Positions 1 through 6,407 are shown, counted from the stretch's first letter. The stretch: 14,976 nucleotides of DNA from an uncultured Bacteroidales bacterium (GCA_937896505.1 CALBNP010000184.1:1-14976); one strand, 5' to 3'. Notes: a model not told the origin generated them from the letters alone. Numbers and translations: made by a program.

Positions 1-934
1 TGATGGCAATGGTCTTGCTGTTGGCATTGCAGTCGCCGGCATAATAAACGGCATCATAGACGGCGAGGTCGGCATCAGCACCTGGTTCTTCTTGCTTATA
101 TTCTTCTGGAACAGGAAGTTGGCGTTGCAGTTCAGGCAGCAAGGCAACGTAATGAGCCAGTTGCTTGGTCCATTCTTGGTCCTTGATGAGGATGAAGGCT
201 TCGTGAGCGGCCCTGGTGCCAAACAAACCATCGGTGTAGTTTTCGATAGGTCCAACCACATAGTCGATGTTGTTGTTGCGGACGGTCATCCATTGCATGT
301 CGCTTTCGTAGTAATCGTCGGTGCGGAGGGCTTTGGCGCGGAGCTTCAGGTATTCTGCAAACTCGGCATCGCCAGCCAGTTCAGAGGCTTGGTCGAGCAA
401 GTTTGCTGCCTTTTCGATTTGTTCAGCGAAATAGTCGTGATACCAAACACATTGGAAATTGCCCAAACTGTCGCGGACAATCATGGTGTATTGGCTGTCC
501 TTGTTAGGATCGGTGAAGGCTTCCCATTCTTCCATGGTCATGTCGGTAGGGTAGAAGCCGGCACCTGCAGGTTTTTCGTTTTGGCCTTCCACAAAGACGC
601 TGTTGTTGTCTAAGCCATCCCAAGGACCATAGCAAATCTTGGCCATTTTCTGGATGTCAGGGTCGGTGATGCTGTTGAGCAGAGCATCTTTGTCGCCGTA
701 GTTTTCAACCCAATAGAGGTCGTCCATGATGTTGGCGGCTTCGAACAGCAGAGGCAGCATTTGCTTCTCGTTGTCGCTGAGGTGGCTGATGTCGGTCGTC
801 AAGGTGTATTCGGCGTATTTGTCCGAAAGTTTAGCAGTTGGTTGTTCTTCCTGAACGGGTTCAGGGGCTTTGTTTCCGCAAGCGGTAGCGAAAAGGGCTA
901 CGATTGCAATCATTGATAAATGTTTAATTTTCAT
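1..934 (-). CDS. Peptidase family M49 (dipeptidyl peptidase III-like) lipoprotein, 5' part only
   Basis: The minus-strand frame is open from the ATG at 934 to the window edge, giving 311 residues of a protein that would normally be about 670-680. Residues 1-19 form a lipoprotein signal ending FATAC, with Cys19 the likely lipidated residue, so the enzyme is probably membrane-anchored outside the cytoplasm. I assign it to M49 from the N-terminal half: the AEYTLTTDISHLSDNEKQML block (41-60), the IMDDLYWVENYG block (69-80) and the NIDYVVGPIENYTDGLFG block (222-239) match Bacteroidetes DPP III-like proteins as I remember them. These are zinc exopeptidases that release dipeptides from N-termini. 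The zinc motif HExxGH lies further C-terminal and is not in the window, so activity cannot be judged. Relatives are sometimes mislabelled dihydrofolate reductase. It starts 29 bases after the acyl-CoA dehydrogenase stop with no promoter box or terminator between, so co-transcription is likely. Confidence 0.8.
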   Translation of the reverse strand, partial: MKIKHLSMIAIVALFATACGNKAPEPVQEEQPTAKLSDKYAEYTLTTDISHLSDNEKQMLPLLFEAANIMDDLYWVENYGDKDALLNSITDPDIQKMAKICYGPWDGLDNNSVFVEGQNEKPAGAGFYPTDMTMEEWEAFTDPNKDSQYTMIVRDSLGNFQCVWYHDYFAEQIEKAANLLDQASELAGDAEFAEYLKLRAKALRTDDYYESDMQWMTVRNNNIDYVVGPIENYTDGLFGTRAAHEAFILIKDQEWTKQLAHYVALLPELQRQLPVPEEYKQEEPGADADLAVYDAVYYAGDCNANSKTIAI

Positions 935-963
935 TTTGTTATGTTGTTAATTAGTGTTTCTTT

Positions 964-2106
964 TCAGCATCCAATAGCTCTCGAAATCACGAGGCGTAGT
1001 ATTTCTGAGGTGCCTTCGCCGATTTGGAGGATGCGTTGGTCGCGATAGAAGCGTTCCATGTCGAACTCTTTCAGCAATCCATGGCCGCCCATCACTTGCA
1101 CGGCGTTGTCGCAAACCTTGGCGGCGACTTCCGAACAATACAGTTTCGCCATGGCTGCTTCTTTGCCGAAAGGACGGTGTTGGTCTTTGAGCCAGCAAGC
1201 ACGATAGAGCAGTCCGCGAGCGGCTTCAATTTGCATGGCCATGTCGGCAAGTTTGAAACCGACGGCTTGGAACTTGCACACGGGCTTGCCAAATTGGACG
1301 CGCTTCTGCGAATAGGCCAAAGCCATTTCGTAAGCGCCTTGCGCGCAACCCAAACCCATGGCGGCAATCGAGAGGCGACCCGAATCCAAAGTGGCCAACA
1401 TCATGTGGGAGCCTTCGCCTGGCTCGCCAAGAATGGCTTCCTTGGGCAGACGCACGTTGTTGAAAACCAGTTTTCCCGTGTTGGAAGCACGCCACATCAT
1501 TTTGTCGTCCATAGGCGTTTGCGTGAAACCTTCCACACCGTTTTCGACCAACAAGGCCGTAAATTCCGGCTTGCCATCTTTAGTTCCCGAAATGGCTTGC
1601 ACGCTGGTTCCCAGGGTAATAGGCGTTGCGCTGTTGGTGATGAAAATCTTGGTGCCGTTGAGCAACCATTCATCGCCTTGGCGTGTGGCCGTGGTCTTGG
1701 TGCCGCGTGAGTCGCTGCCTGCGTCTTCTTCAGTCAAGCCGAAGCCCCAAAGTTTGTCCTTGCAAAGTTGTGGAAGATATTTGCGTTTCTGCTCTTCGGT
1801 GCCGTAATCCTTGATAGGGCCTATGCCCAACGAGTTGTCGGCGGCGATGGTGGCTGCTGTCGAGCCATCTACGCGTGCCAGTTCCTCGACGGCGATGATA
1901 TAGCTGAGATTGTCTAGACCTTGGCCGCCATATTCTTTCGGGACGGTCATGCCCAACAGGCCTTCGGCACCCATTTTCAGGGTCAGTTCGGTGTCGAAGT
2001 GTTGGTGCTCGTCATTATATCTTGCAACAGGTTTTATTTCTTGTTCAGCGAAGTCGCGCACTCTCATGCGTAGGCTTTCTTGTTCGTTAGTGAGGTCAAA
2101 GTTCAT
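964..2106 (-). CDS. Acyl-CoA dehydrogenase (FAD-dependent, short/branched-chain type)
   Basis: This 380-residue protein has the normal length and full architecture of a cytoplasmic acyl-CoA dehydrogenase, which oxidises an acyl-CoA to the 2-enoyl-CoA and passes electrons to electron-transfer flavoprotein. Family signature 1 is seen as GLTEEDAGSDSRG (about residue 123) and signature 2 as QVMGGHGLLKEFDMERFYRD near 338-357. The C-terminal block IGEGTSEILRLV places Glu364 where the catalytic base of short- and medium-chain enzymes sits. Isovaleryl-CoA dehydrogenases usually have glycine or alanine there and use a Glu in another helix, so that identity is not favoured. The ATG at 2106 is 17 bases after the biotin carboxylase stop, so the two are surely one transcript. 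That partner suggests branched-chain amino acid or short-chain acyl-CoA metabolism, but the substrate cannot be read from sequence. Confidence 0.93.
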   Translation of the reverse strand: MNFDLTNEQESLRMRVRDFAEQEIKPVARYNDEHQHFDTELTLKMGAEGLLGMTVPKEYGGQGLDNLSYIIAVEELARVDGSTAATIAADNSLGIGPIKDYGTEEQKRKYLPQLCKDKLWGFGLTEEDAGSDSRGTKTTATRQGDEWLLNGTKIFITNSATPITLGTSVQAISGTKDGKPEFTALLVENGVEGFTQTPMDDKMMWRASNTGKLVFNNVRLPKEAILGEPGEGSHMMLATLDSGRLSIAAMGLGCAQGAYEMALAYSQKRVQFGKPVCKFQAVGFKLADMAMQIEAARGLLYRACWLKDQHRPFGKEAAMAKLYCSEVAAKVCDNAVQVMGGHGLLKEFDMERFYRDQRILQIGEGTSEILRLVISRAIGC

Positions 2107-2123
2107 ATATTAATAGGTATGGG

Positions 2124-4115
2124 TTATTCTAATTCAATCAGTTGCATTTTGTTATCTACCATCTGCCCTTCCGAAACGCAGATTTTCTTCACCTTGGCAT
2201 TGGCGGTGGCCACGATGTTGTTCTCCATCTTCATGGCTTCCACCACAATCATGATGGTGCCTGATTTCACTTCGTCGCCTTCCTTGACGTTGATTTTCAC
2301 CACTTTGCCTGGCATCGGAGAAATCAGTCCCGACTTGTCGTTGTGATCGTCTTTTCGGGCATAGTCGATGCTGTCGTTGAGTTGGTCGTTACGACGGCAT
2401 GCAAAGTTGAGTCCGTGGAAGTTGACCAAGGTCTGGAATTCGTCGTTCACCGAGCAGTAGATGGTTTCCGTCTTGCCGTTGAGCATGATTTTCAGTTGGT
2501 TTTCATCGAATTGGATGAAATCGACGGTGAAAGGTTTCTCGCCAATCTCGCCTTCGATGTGCCCTTGACCGGCTTTCTTGATGCTCACATGGATAGGCTT
2601 GCCTTCCACATCAACGGTGAGTTGCATCTTGTAGCGCCAATAACCGATTTGCTCCCACACGTTCTCCGTTTGGTGCTCGAATTGTTTCTTGCAGAAGTCA
2701 TATAGTAGAAACGAAGCAACGATGTCGTTGACATTAATGTTGTTGCGGCTTTCTTCCAAAGCCTCCAAAAGTTCACTTTGATGGGTGGCGCAAAACGATG
2801 TATCTATCTTGTTATCAGCAAAATCCTTGTTTTTGATGATTTCCCAAAGATAGGCTTTGTTGGTGGTCAATCCTTGGATGATGAACTGCTTCAGGGCTTG
2901 CTGGGCGTTTTCGATGGCACCTTGACGGTCTTTGGCATGACAGGTCAGTTTGGCAATCATCGGGTCGTAAGCTTCCGAAATCGTACAAGTTCCATCGATG
3001 CTGCTATCAACTCTCACTCCGCGTAGTTGTGGCTCGTGATAGGCAGTCACCTTGCCTGGCGTTGGCAGAAATTCGTTTTCTGGATTTTCGGCATAGATGC
3101 GCAGTTCGATGGCGTGTCCTTGCGCTTGGATGGCATCTTGTGTCCACCCCATTTCCTTGTCGCGGGCAATGCGGATTTGCTCTTCCACGATGTCAATTCC
3201 GGTGCGTTGTTCCGTAACGGGATGTTCTACCTGAATGCGGGTGTTCATCTCCAGGAAATAGAAATTCAGGTCTTTGTCAACCAGGAATTCTACAGTTCCG
3301 GCGTTGCGGTAATGGATGGCTTTGCAGAGTTTCACTGCCGTTGCGAGCATCTCTTGGCGTTTTTCTTCTGTCAGAGTAGGTGAGGGCGACTCTTCGATGA
3401 TTTTCTGGTAGCGCCGTTGGATGGTGCATTCGCGCTCATAGAGGTGAACCACATTGCCGTAGTGGTCGGCCAACACTTGCACTTCGATGTGTCGCGGGTT
3501 TTCGATGTATTGTTCAACGAAGACCGTGCCGTCGCCAAAATATTTTTCCGCTTCGCGTGAAGCACGTTCCAATTCGTCTTTCAGGTCTTTCGGACATCTG
3601 ACGATGTGCATTCCCTTGCCACCGCCACCTGCAGCGGCCTTTATTAATATTGGATAGGGAAGGGTGTTCCCTTGTGCCATTATCTCGTCGGTGCTGCCTG
3701 TGAGTCCAAACGTGACGGGGATGCCGTTCTCGATGGCAATCTTTCGTGAGGCAATCTTATTGCCCATCAGCCGGATTGATTGTGTGTCGGGACCGATGAA
3801 AATCAAGTTGTTAGCATCGCATGCTTCTGCCAGTTCGGTGCTTTCGGAGAGAAATCCGTAGCCAGGGTGGATGGCATCGGCACCAGCATCCAAGGCCGCA
3901 TCGATGATTTTCTGTACATTGAGGTAGGTTTCCTTCAGGGTACCGTTGCCCAACGGACAGGCTTCGTCGGCCATGCGGCGATGCAAAGCATCGGCATCGT
4001 TGTCGGCAAATACGGCCACAGAGGCGATGTGCAGCTTGCGCAAGGTCTTGATGATGCGTATCGCAATCTCTCCACGGTTGGCAATCAGCACTTTATGTAT
4101 TTTTCTGCTGTTCAT
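2124..4115 (-). CDS. Acyl-CoA carboxylase alpha chain: biotin carboxylase fused to biotin carrier domain
   Basis: The 663-residue cytoplasmic protein has a biotin carboxylase domain at about 1-450: KVLIANRGEIAIRI at the N-terminus, the ATP-grasp glycine loop AAAGGGGKGM, the ERECTIQRRYQKIIEE block and FLEMNTRIQVEHPVTE. A linker of the kind that contacts the beta subunit follows. A carrier domain ends the protein, with biotinylation motif EAMKMEN; Lys629 is the biotin site. It carboxylates biotin with ATP and bicarbonate for a separate carboxyltransferase subunit, not in this window. Candidate substrates are propionyl-, methylcrotonyl- or acetyl-CoA, and sequence alone does not decide. The frame stays open upstream to an ATG at 4193, but I chose 4115 because a complete promoter (4138-4168) lies inside that extension and the residues before MNSRKIHK are not family-like. 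It heads the unit with the acyl-CoA dehydrogenase and M49 gene. Confidence 0.93.
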   Translation of the reverse strand: MNSRKIHKVLIANRGEIAIRIIKTLRKLHIASVAVFADNDADALHRRMADEACPLGNGTLKETYLNVQKIIDAALDAGADAIHPGYGFLSESTELAEACDANNLIFIGPDTQSIRLMGNKIASRKIAIENGIPVTFGLTGSTDEIMAQGNTLPYPILIKAAAGGGGKGMHIVRCPKDLKDELERASREAEKYFGDGTVFVEQYIENPRHIEVQVLADHYGNVVHLYERECTIQRRYQKIIEESPSPTLTEEKRQEMLATAVKLCKAIHYRNAGTVEFLVDKDLNFYFLEMNTRIQVEHPVTEQRTGIDIVEEQIRIARDKEMGWTQDAIQAQGHAIELRIYAENPENEFLPTPGKVTAYHEPQLRGVRVDSSIDGTCTISEAYDPMIAKLTCHAKDRQGAIENAQQALKQFIIQGLTTNKAYLWEIIKNKDFADNKIDTSFCATHQSELLEALEESRNNINVNDIVASFLLYDFCKKQFEHQTENVWEQIGYWRYKMQLTVDVEGKPIHVSIKKAGQGHIEGEIGEKPFTVDFIQFDENQLKIMLNGKTETIYCSVNDEFQTLVNFHGLNFACRRNDQLNDSIDYARKDDHNDKSGLISPMPGKVVKINVKEGDEVKSGTIMIVVEAMKMENNIVATANAKVKKICVSEGQMVDNKMQLIELE

Positions 4116-4137
4116 TTTCGAATTCTCGATTATACTG

Positions 4138-4168
4138 CAAAAATAGCGATTTTCCTCATAAACGCAAA
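4138..4168 (-). promoter_or_regulatory. Bacteroidetes-type promoter for the carboxylase operon
   Basis: On the minus strand the -7 box TATTTTTG (4145-4138) is followed by CAG and preceded, after exactly 19 bases, by a -33 box TTTG (4168-4165). This fits the Bacteroidetes primary sigma factor consensus TTTG-N19-21-TAnnTTTG. Transcription would start near 4132, giving a leader of about 15-20 bases before the ATG at 4115. Confidence 0.75.
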
Positions 4169-4249
4169 AATGCGGTTTTTCTTTTGCTTTCATTTTTTCA
4201 CTTTCAAAAGAATTAATGAAAGATGTTACAATAAATCAAATTAATTCCG

Positions 4250-4257
4250 TACTTTTG
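4250..4257 (+). promoter_or_regulatory. Promoter -7 box for yceD-rpmF
   Basis: TACTTTTG, followed by CAG, matches the TAnnTTTG -7 box and lies 20 bases before the yceD ATG. No clean TTTG -33 box is present at 19-21 bases; the nearest is TGTT at 4224-4227, spacing 22. It is arranged back to back with the carboxylase promoter, with about 80 bases between the two -33 regions. Confidence 0.65.
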
Positions 4258-4277
4258 CAGCCCGATTTTAGGCAAAA

Positions 4278-4802
4278 ATGGAGAAGGAAAGCACATATTT
4301 GATTCCTATCAGCGGCCTTGCCCTCGGAAAACATTCGTTCCAATACGAAGTCAGCGATGAGTTCTTTAGCGGGATGGATTATTCTGAAATTCAGCATGGT
4401 AAGGTAAGTGTGAATCTCGATATCGACCGTGAGGAAACGATGTTGGTTCTCACTTTTGATATTGAAGGAACGGTGCGTGTGATGTGTGATAGATGTGCCG
4501 ACGAGTTTGATCTTCCGATTGAAAGCAATCAGGTTTTCTACATCAAGCTTGGCACAGAGAATGCCGAAGAGTCGGACGATGTGATGGTCATGCCTGCCGA
4601 TCAGCATGATTTTGACCTCACCTCGTTGATATATGAGTTCATCATCCTCTCCATCCCGATGCACCGTGTGCATCCCGAAGGCCAATGCAACCCCGAAATC
4701 ATCGATATGCTGAACGGGATGCAGGAAGTCGCCGAAGAAGATGAAGAAACCATTGACCCACGTTGGGCCGCTTTGAAGGATATTAAATTGAATGATAAAT
4801 AA
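4278..4802 (+). CDS. yceD: YceD/DUF177 family protein
   Basis: This is a 174-residue acidic cytoplasmic protein of the YceD (DUF177) family. In other bacteria the family is linked to accumulation of large-subunit rRNA and is nearly always encoded just before rpmF. Support comes from the CDRC motif (Cys70, Cys73) inside GTVRVMCDRCADEFDLPI, a later single cysteine (137) in EGQCNPEII, the LIYEFIILSIPMHRVHP stretch, and the family-typical end with a conserved tryptophan (PRWAALKDIK). The neighbour 35 bases downstream is indeed rpmF. The biochemical function is not settled for the family. The ATG follows a -7 box at a distance suited to a very short leader. Confidence 0.88.
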   Translation: MEKESTYLIPISGLALGKHSFQYEVSDEFFSGMDYSEIQHGKVSVNLDIDREETMLVLTFDIEGTVRVMCDRCADEFDLPIESNQVFYIKLGTENAEESDDVMVMPADQHDFDLTSLIYEFIILSIPMHRVHPEGQCNPEIIDMLNGMQEVAEEDEETIDPRWAALKDIKLNDK

Positions 4803-4837
4803 ACAATTGGTAATTAACATTTTAAAATAAAAGTAAA

Positions 4838-5023
4838 ATGGCACATCCTAAACGTAGACAGTCTCATACCAGAGGCGCAAAGAGAAGAACACATTACAAG
4901 GCAGAAACCCCTAACGTAACTGTTTGCCCAGTTACCGGTACCATGCACATCATGCATAGAGCTTACTATGTTGATGGTGATTTGTATTACAAAGGACAGT
5001 TGGTAATGGCCGCCAAGCAGTGA
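4838..5023 (+). CDS. rpmF: 50S ribosomal protein L32, cysteine-poor form
   Basis: The 61-residue basic protein begins MAHPKRRQSHTRGAKRRTHY, the standard start of bacterial L32, a component of the large ribosomal subunit. In zinc-ribbon L32 two CxxC-type pairs follow; here only Cys30 of CPVTG remains and the second pair is replaced by residues such as HRAYYVDGDLYYKG. This looks like the non-zinc type I recall from Flavobacteria-like lineages. It follows yceD by 35 bases in an A-rich leader (TTTTAAAATAAAAGTAAA before the ATG) without a Shine-Dalgarno, normal for this phylum and for its ribosomal genes. Confidence 0.95.
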   Translation: MAHPKRRQSHTRGAKRRTHYKAETPNVTVCPVTGTMHIMHRAYYVDGDLYYKGQLVMAAKQ

Positions 5024-5042
5024 TTGCTGGCGATGAAAATTT

Positions 5043-5083
5043 CATGCACAGCGAAAAAATTTCGTTTTTTTTCGCTGTGTATG
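5043..5083. terminator. Long hairpin after rpmF, probable transcription stop
   Basis: Arms 5043-5059 and 5067-5083 pair over 17 positions with a single G-U, around the loop TTTCGTT. The GC-containing part (CACAGCG/CGCTGTG) is at the base and an A6/T6 run is at the top. It begins 19 bases after the rpmF stop. No T-run follows the stem, so it is not a textbook intrinsic terminator; mRNA end protection is an alternative. Confidence 0.5.
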
Positions 5084-5102
5084 GAAATAAAGCCTATATT
5101 TG
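5071..5102 (+). promoter_or_regulatory. Promoter for the possible small RNA
   Basis: TATATTTG at 5095-5102, followed by CAG, is a perfect TAnnTTTG box. The -33 region 20 bases upstream is TTCG (5071-5074), one base off TTTG, and lies in the right arm of the preceding hairpin. Start of transcription is expected around 5107. There is no ATG-led gene between here and the terminator at 5179. Confidence 0.55.
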
Positions 5103-5106
5103 CAGC

Positions 5107-5211
5107 GTCGAACAGCAATAAAGGCTTGCGACAAAGGACATAACAACGGATTTTTTTCATAATCTTTATATTGTTTTTCCCCACCTTCATCCCCAGTTGG
5201 TGGGGTTTTTT
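5107..5211 (+). ncRNA. Possible small RNA of about 105 nt, family not recognised
   Basis: The interval is bounded by a promoter box (5095-5102) and a strong intrinsic terminator (5179-5211), with no plausible coding frame inside. A 5' hairpin can form from GTCG (5107-5110) with CGAC (5129-5132) and AGC (5114-5116) with GCT (5124-5126). The middle (5133-5178) is A/T-rich and mostly unpaired, including a T7 run. It does not look like 6S, tmRNA, RNase P or SRP RNA. It could instead be a decayed leader, because a separate promoter box for the next gene follows the terminator. Confidence 0.35.
5179..5211 (+). terminator. Intrinsic terminator
   Basis: The arms CCCCACC (5179-5185) and GGTGGGG (5199-5205) enclose a 13-base loop and are followed directly by six T (5206-5211). 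This is the classic intrinsic terminator layout on the plus strand. It lies 155 bases after rpmF, so it more likely ends the short transcript starting near 5107 than the rpmF message. Confidence 0.85.
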
Positions 5212-5212
5212 G

Positions 5213-5220
5213 TATATTTG
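5213..5220 (+). promoter_or_regulatory. Promoter -7 box for the 73-residue membrane protein
   Basis: TATATTTG, followed by CCG, matches the Bacteroidetes -7 box and starts two bases after the terminator T-run. It lies 17 bases before the ATG at 5238, implying a leader near 10-12 bases. No TTTG -33 box is visible at the usual distance. Confidence 0.5.
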
Positions 5221-5237
5221 CCGAAAATATTTACGCT

Positions 5238-5459
5238 ATGAAATTATCAAAAGACCAAAAGAAAATGTTAGTTGGCATGCTTGCAGGATTAGGCGGTGCC
5301 ATTGTAGGTTATTCGTTGTTTGCCCTTTTGGGTAAAATCACTTGGGACAGGGCACTTGATATGTTCGGTGCATATCTGGTTGGCGCTGTCATCGTCGGAT
5401 TGTTCCTATTGATGGGGGCAAGGATTACAAAAAATAAGGATAAAAAAGAAGAGGAATGA
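5238..5459 (+). CDS. Small two-helix membrane protein, unknown function
   Basis: I do not recognise this family. The 73-residue protein has a short basic N-terminus (MKLSKDQKKM), a glycine-rich hydrophobic helix at about 11-31 (LVGMLAGLGGAIVGYSLFALL), a short polar turn (GKITWDRALD), a second helix at about 43-62 (FGAYLVGAVIVGLFLLMGAR), and a lysine/glutamate tail (ITKNKDKKEEE). Charge placement suggests both ends are in the cytoplasm. It has its own promoter box and is closed by a terminator directly after the stop, so it is a single-gene unit. The compact boundaries and ordinary codon use make it likely to be a real gene. Confidence 0.7.
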   Translation: MKLSKDQKKMLVGMLAGLGGAIVGYSLFALLGKITWDRALDMFGAYLVGAVIVGLFLLMGARITKNKDKKEEE

Positions 5460-5496
5460 AAAAAACACAGCTAACATTTTGTTGGCTGTGTTTTTT
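5460..5496. terminator. Two-way intrinsic terminator between the membrane protein and tRNA-Pro
   Basis: ACACAGCTAAC (5465-5475) pairs with GTTGGCTGTGT (5481-5491) with one G-U, loop ATTTT. It is flanked by an A-run on the left (5460-5465) and a T-run on the right (5491-5496). It therefore reads as a terminator from both strands: for the plus-strand gene ending at 5459, and for the minus-strand tRNA whose 3' end is at 5499. Confidence 0.85.
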
Positions 5497-5498
5497 AG

Positions 5499-5572
5499 TC
5501 GGGATGACAAGATTCGAACTTGCGGCCTCTTCGTCCCGAACGAAGCGCGCTACCGGGCTGCGCTACATCCCG
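5499..5572 (-). tRNA. tRNA-Pro (anticodon CGG)
   Basis: The minus strand folds as a complete 74-base cloverleaf. The acceptor stem is CGGGATG/CATCCCG with discriminator A. The D-arm is GCGC...GCGC with AGCCCGGTA in the loop. The anticodon stem is CTTCG/CGAAG with loop TTCGGGA, so the anticodon is CGG and reads the proline codon CCG. The T-arm is GCAAG/CTTGT with loop TTCGAAT. The CCA end is not encoded (ACTAAA follows), as usual in this phylum. A promoter box lies 16 bases upstream and a terminator 2 bases downstream, so it is transcribed alone. Confidence 0.95.
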
Positions 5573-5588
5573 AACCCGTTTGCGGCTG

Positions 5589-5618
5589 CAAAAGTACAAT
5601 TTTTTTCGATAAGGCAAG
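5589..5618 (-). promoter_or_regulatory. Promoter for tRNA-Pro
   Basis: On the minus strand the -7 box TACTTTTG (5596-5589), followed by CAG, is preceded after 18 bases by CTTG (5618-5615), a near match to TTTG. The mature tRNA 5' end is at 5572, leaving a short precursor leader. Confidence 0.65.
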
Positions 5619-5670
5619 AAAAAAGTGTCGTTAAAACGAAATCACACCTAAATGTCTGTTTCGATTTTTC

Positions 5671-5720
5671 AAAAAAAGCCTATGTCATACCGACGAAGGA
5701 GAGTATCTATAGGCTTTTTT
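5671..5720. terminator. Hairpin terminator downstream of mntP
   Basis: AAAAAAGCCTAT (5672-5683) pairs perfectly with ATAGGCTTTTTT (5709-5720) around a 25-base loop. Read on the minus strand, the stem ends in a seven-T run, suitable for ending the mntP message; the plus strand also ends in six T. The loop is nearly a full copy of the dispersed repeat described at 5683-5767. Confidence 0.65.
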
Positions 5721-5767
5721 GAGTGAAACAAACAACAATAGATTTCTTCCCTACGGTCGAAATGACA
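5683..5767. repeat. Inverted pair of a 28-30 base TGTCAT...ATCTAT repeat
   Basis: Copy 1 is 5683-5710 (plus); copy 2 is 5738-5767 (minus). Both start TGTCAT, share CGAC and an AGG-containing centre, and end ATCTAT; they differ by two single-base gaps and a few substitutions. Similar TGTCATTTCGAC-like strings are, in my memory, widespread in intergenic DNA of Bacteroidetes, but I cannot verify that here. No protein-coding or transposase sequence accompanies them. Confidence 0.6.
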
Positions 5768-5783
5768 TTGTTATTTGTTTCAC
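5723..5783. repeat. Inverted repeat abutting the mntP stop codon
   Basis: The arms 5723-5739 (GTGAAACAAACAACAAT) and 5767-5783 match in 16 of 17 positions. An inner ATTTC/GAAAT pairing (5742-5746 with 5759-5763) continues the hairpin. The right arm ends at 5783, the base next to the mntP stop codon (5784-5786). It could be a message-stabilising hairpin, a small non-autonomous mobile repeat, or part of the mntP termination region together with 5671-5720. Confidence 0.65.
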
Positions 5784-6353
5784 CTAAATCAGAACAAACT
5801 CTAAATGTTCGAGCAAAATCTTCAAGCCGATGAGGATGAGAATGATTCCGCCGGCAATGGAAGTGCCTTTTTCGTAACGCGACCCGAAGACATTGCCGAT
5901 TTTGACTCCCAACACGCCAAAGCCGAATGTGGTTAGCCCAATGACGATGGCAGGCCACCAAATGTTGACTTGAAGACAAGCGAAAGAAATTCCTACAGCC
6001 AAGGCATCGATGCTGGTGGCGATGGCCAAAAGCAGCATGGTCTTGAAGTCGAGCGAACCATTGTCTTTCTCTTCATCTTTGCCCCAAATGGCTTCGCGTA
6101 TCATGTTGGCGCCGATGAGGAACAGCAACCCAAAGGCAATCCAGTGATCGACACTCTCGATGAGCGCCTGAAACGATATGCCAAGATAGTAGCCGATGAT
6201 AGGCATCAAGGCCTGGAAACCACCAAACCATAAGCCGCATTTGACCGCCATGCGCCATGAAAACTTTTTGGTAGTCAAACCTTTACAGATTGAAACCGAG
6301 AAAGCATCCATGGAGAGTGCGATGCCGATAAGGAATATTTCGATGAAAGTCAT
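5784..6353 (-). CDS. mntP: Manganese efflux pump MntP
   Basis: The 189-residue protein has the usual length and six predicted membrane helices of MntP (formerly DUF204), an inner-membrane exporter that removes excess Mn(II). The two internal family repeats are evident: IALSMDAFSVSICKG near the N-terminus with Asp16, and IATSIDALAVGISFA with Asp116. Both aspartates sit where transport-essential acidic residues occur in E. coli MntP. It is transcribed alone from the promoter box at 6375. I see no yybP-ykoY manganese riboswitch in the short leader, so control would have to be at the promoter or absent. The stop codon directly touches an inverted repeat. Confidence 0.93.
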   Translation of the reverse strand: MTFIEIFLIGIALSMDAFSVSICKGLTTKKFSWRMAVKCGLWFGGFQALMPIIGYYLGISFQALIESVDHWIAFGLLFLIGANMIREAIWGKDEEKDNGSLDFKTMLLLAIATSIDALAVGISFACLQVNIWWPAIVIGLTTFGFGVLGVKIGNVFGSRYEKGTSIAGGIILILIGLKILLEHLEFVLI

Positions 6354-6374
6354 TTGCTATTCGGATTATGGCTG

Positions 6375-6407
6375 CAAAAATAGCATATTGTCTCTGAATT
6401 GGGGAAA
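6375..6407 (-). promoter_or_regulatory. Promoter for mntP
   Basis: On the minus strand TATTTTTG (6382-6375), followed by CAG, is a perfect -7 box, with TTTC (6407-6404) 21 bases upstream as a near -33 box. The ATG is at 6353, giving a leader of roughly 15 bases. Confidence 0.6.

Noticed and set aside
92..613. Plus-strand open frame of 173 codons
   Set aside because: It lies opposite the M49 gene, whose minus frame shows a clear lipoprotein signal and family motifs; the plus frame has no recognisable domain.
1024..1710. Plus-strand open frame of 228 codons
   Set aside because: Shadow of the acyl-CoA dehydrogenase; the composition is that of an antisense reading with no family features.
964..2106. 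Identification as isovaleryl-CoA dehydrogenase from the carboxylase neighbour
   Set aside because: The C-terminal catalytic Glu364 is present where isovaleryl enzymes usually lack it, and the methylcrotonyl pathway genes are not in the window.
4236..4844. Minus-strand open frame of 202 codons
   Set aside because: Antisense to yceD, which has CDRC and an rpmF neighbour.
5107..5211. 6S RNA
   Set aside because: It is too short and lacks the long two-arm stem with a central bubble.
5456..5722. Plus-strand frame of 88 codons across the terminator and tRNA
   Set aside because: It reads through a terminator and the antisense of tRNA-Pro, so it cannot be a real gene.
6354..6374. Manganese riboswitch before mntP
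   Set aside because: The promoter box leaves a leader of about 15 bases, too short for yybP-ykoY.
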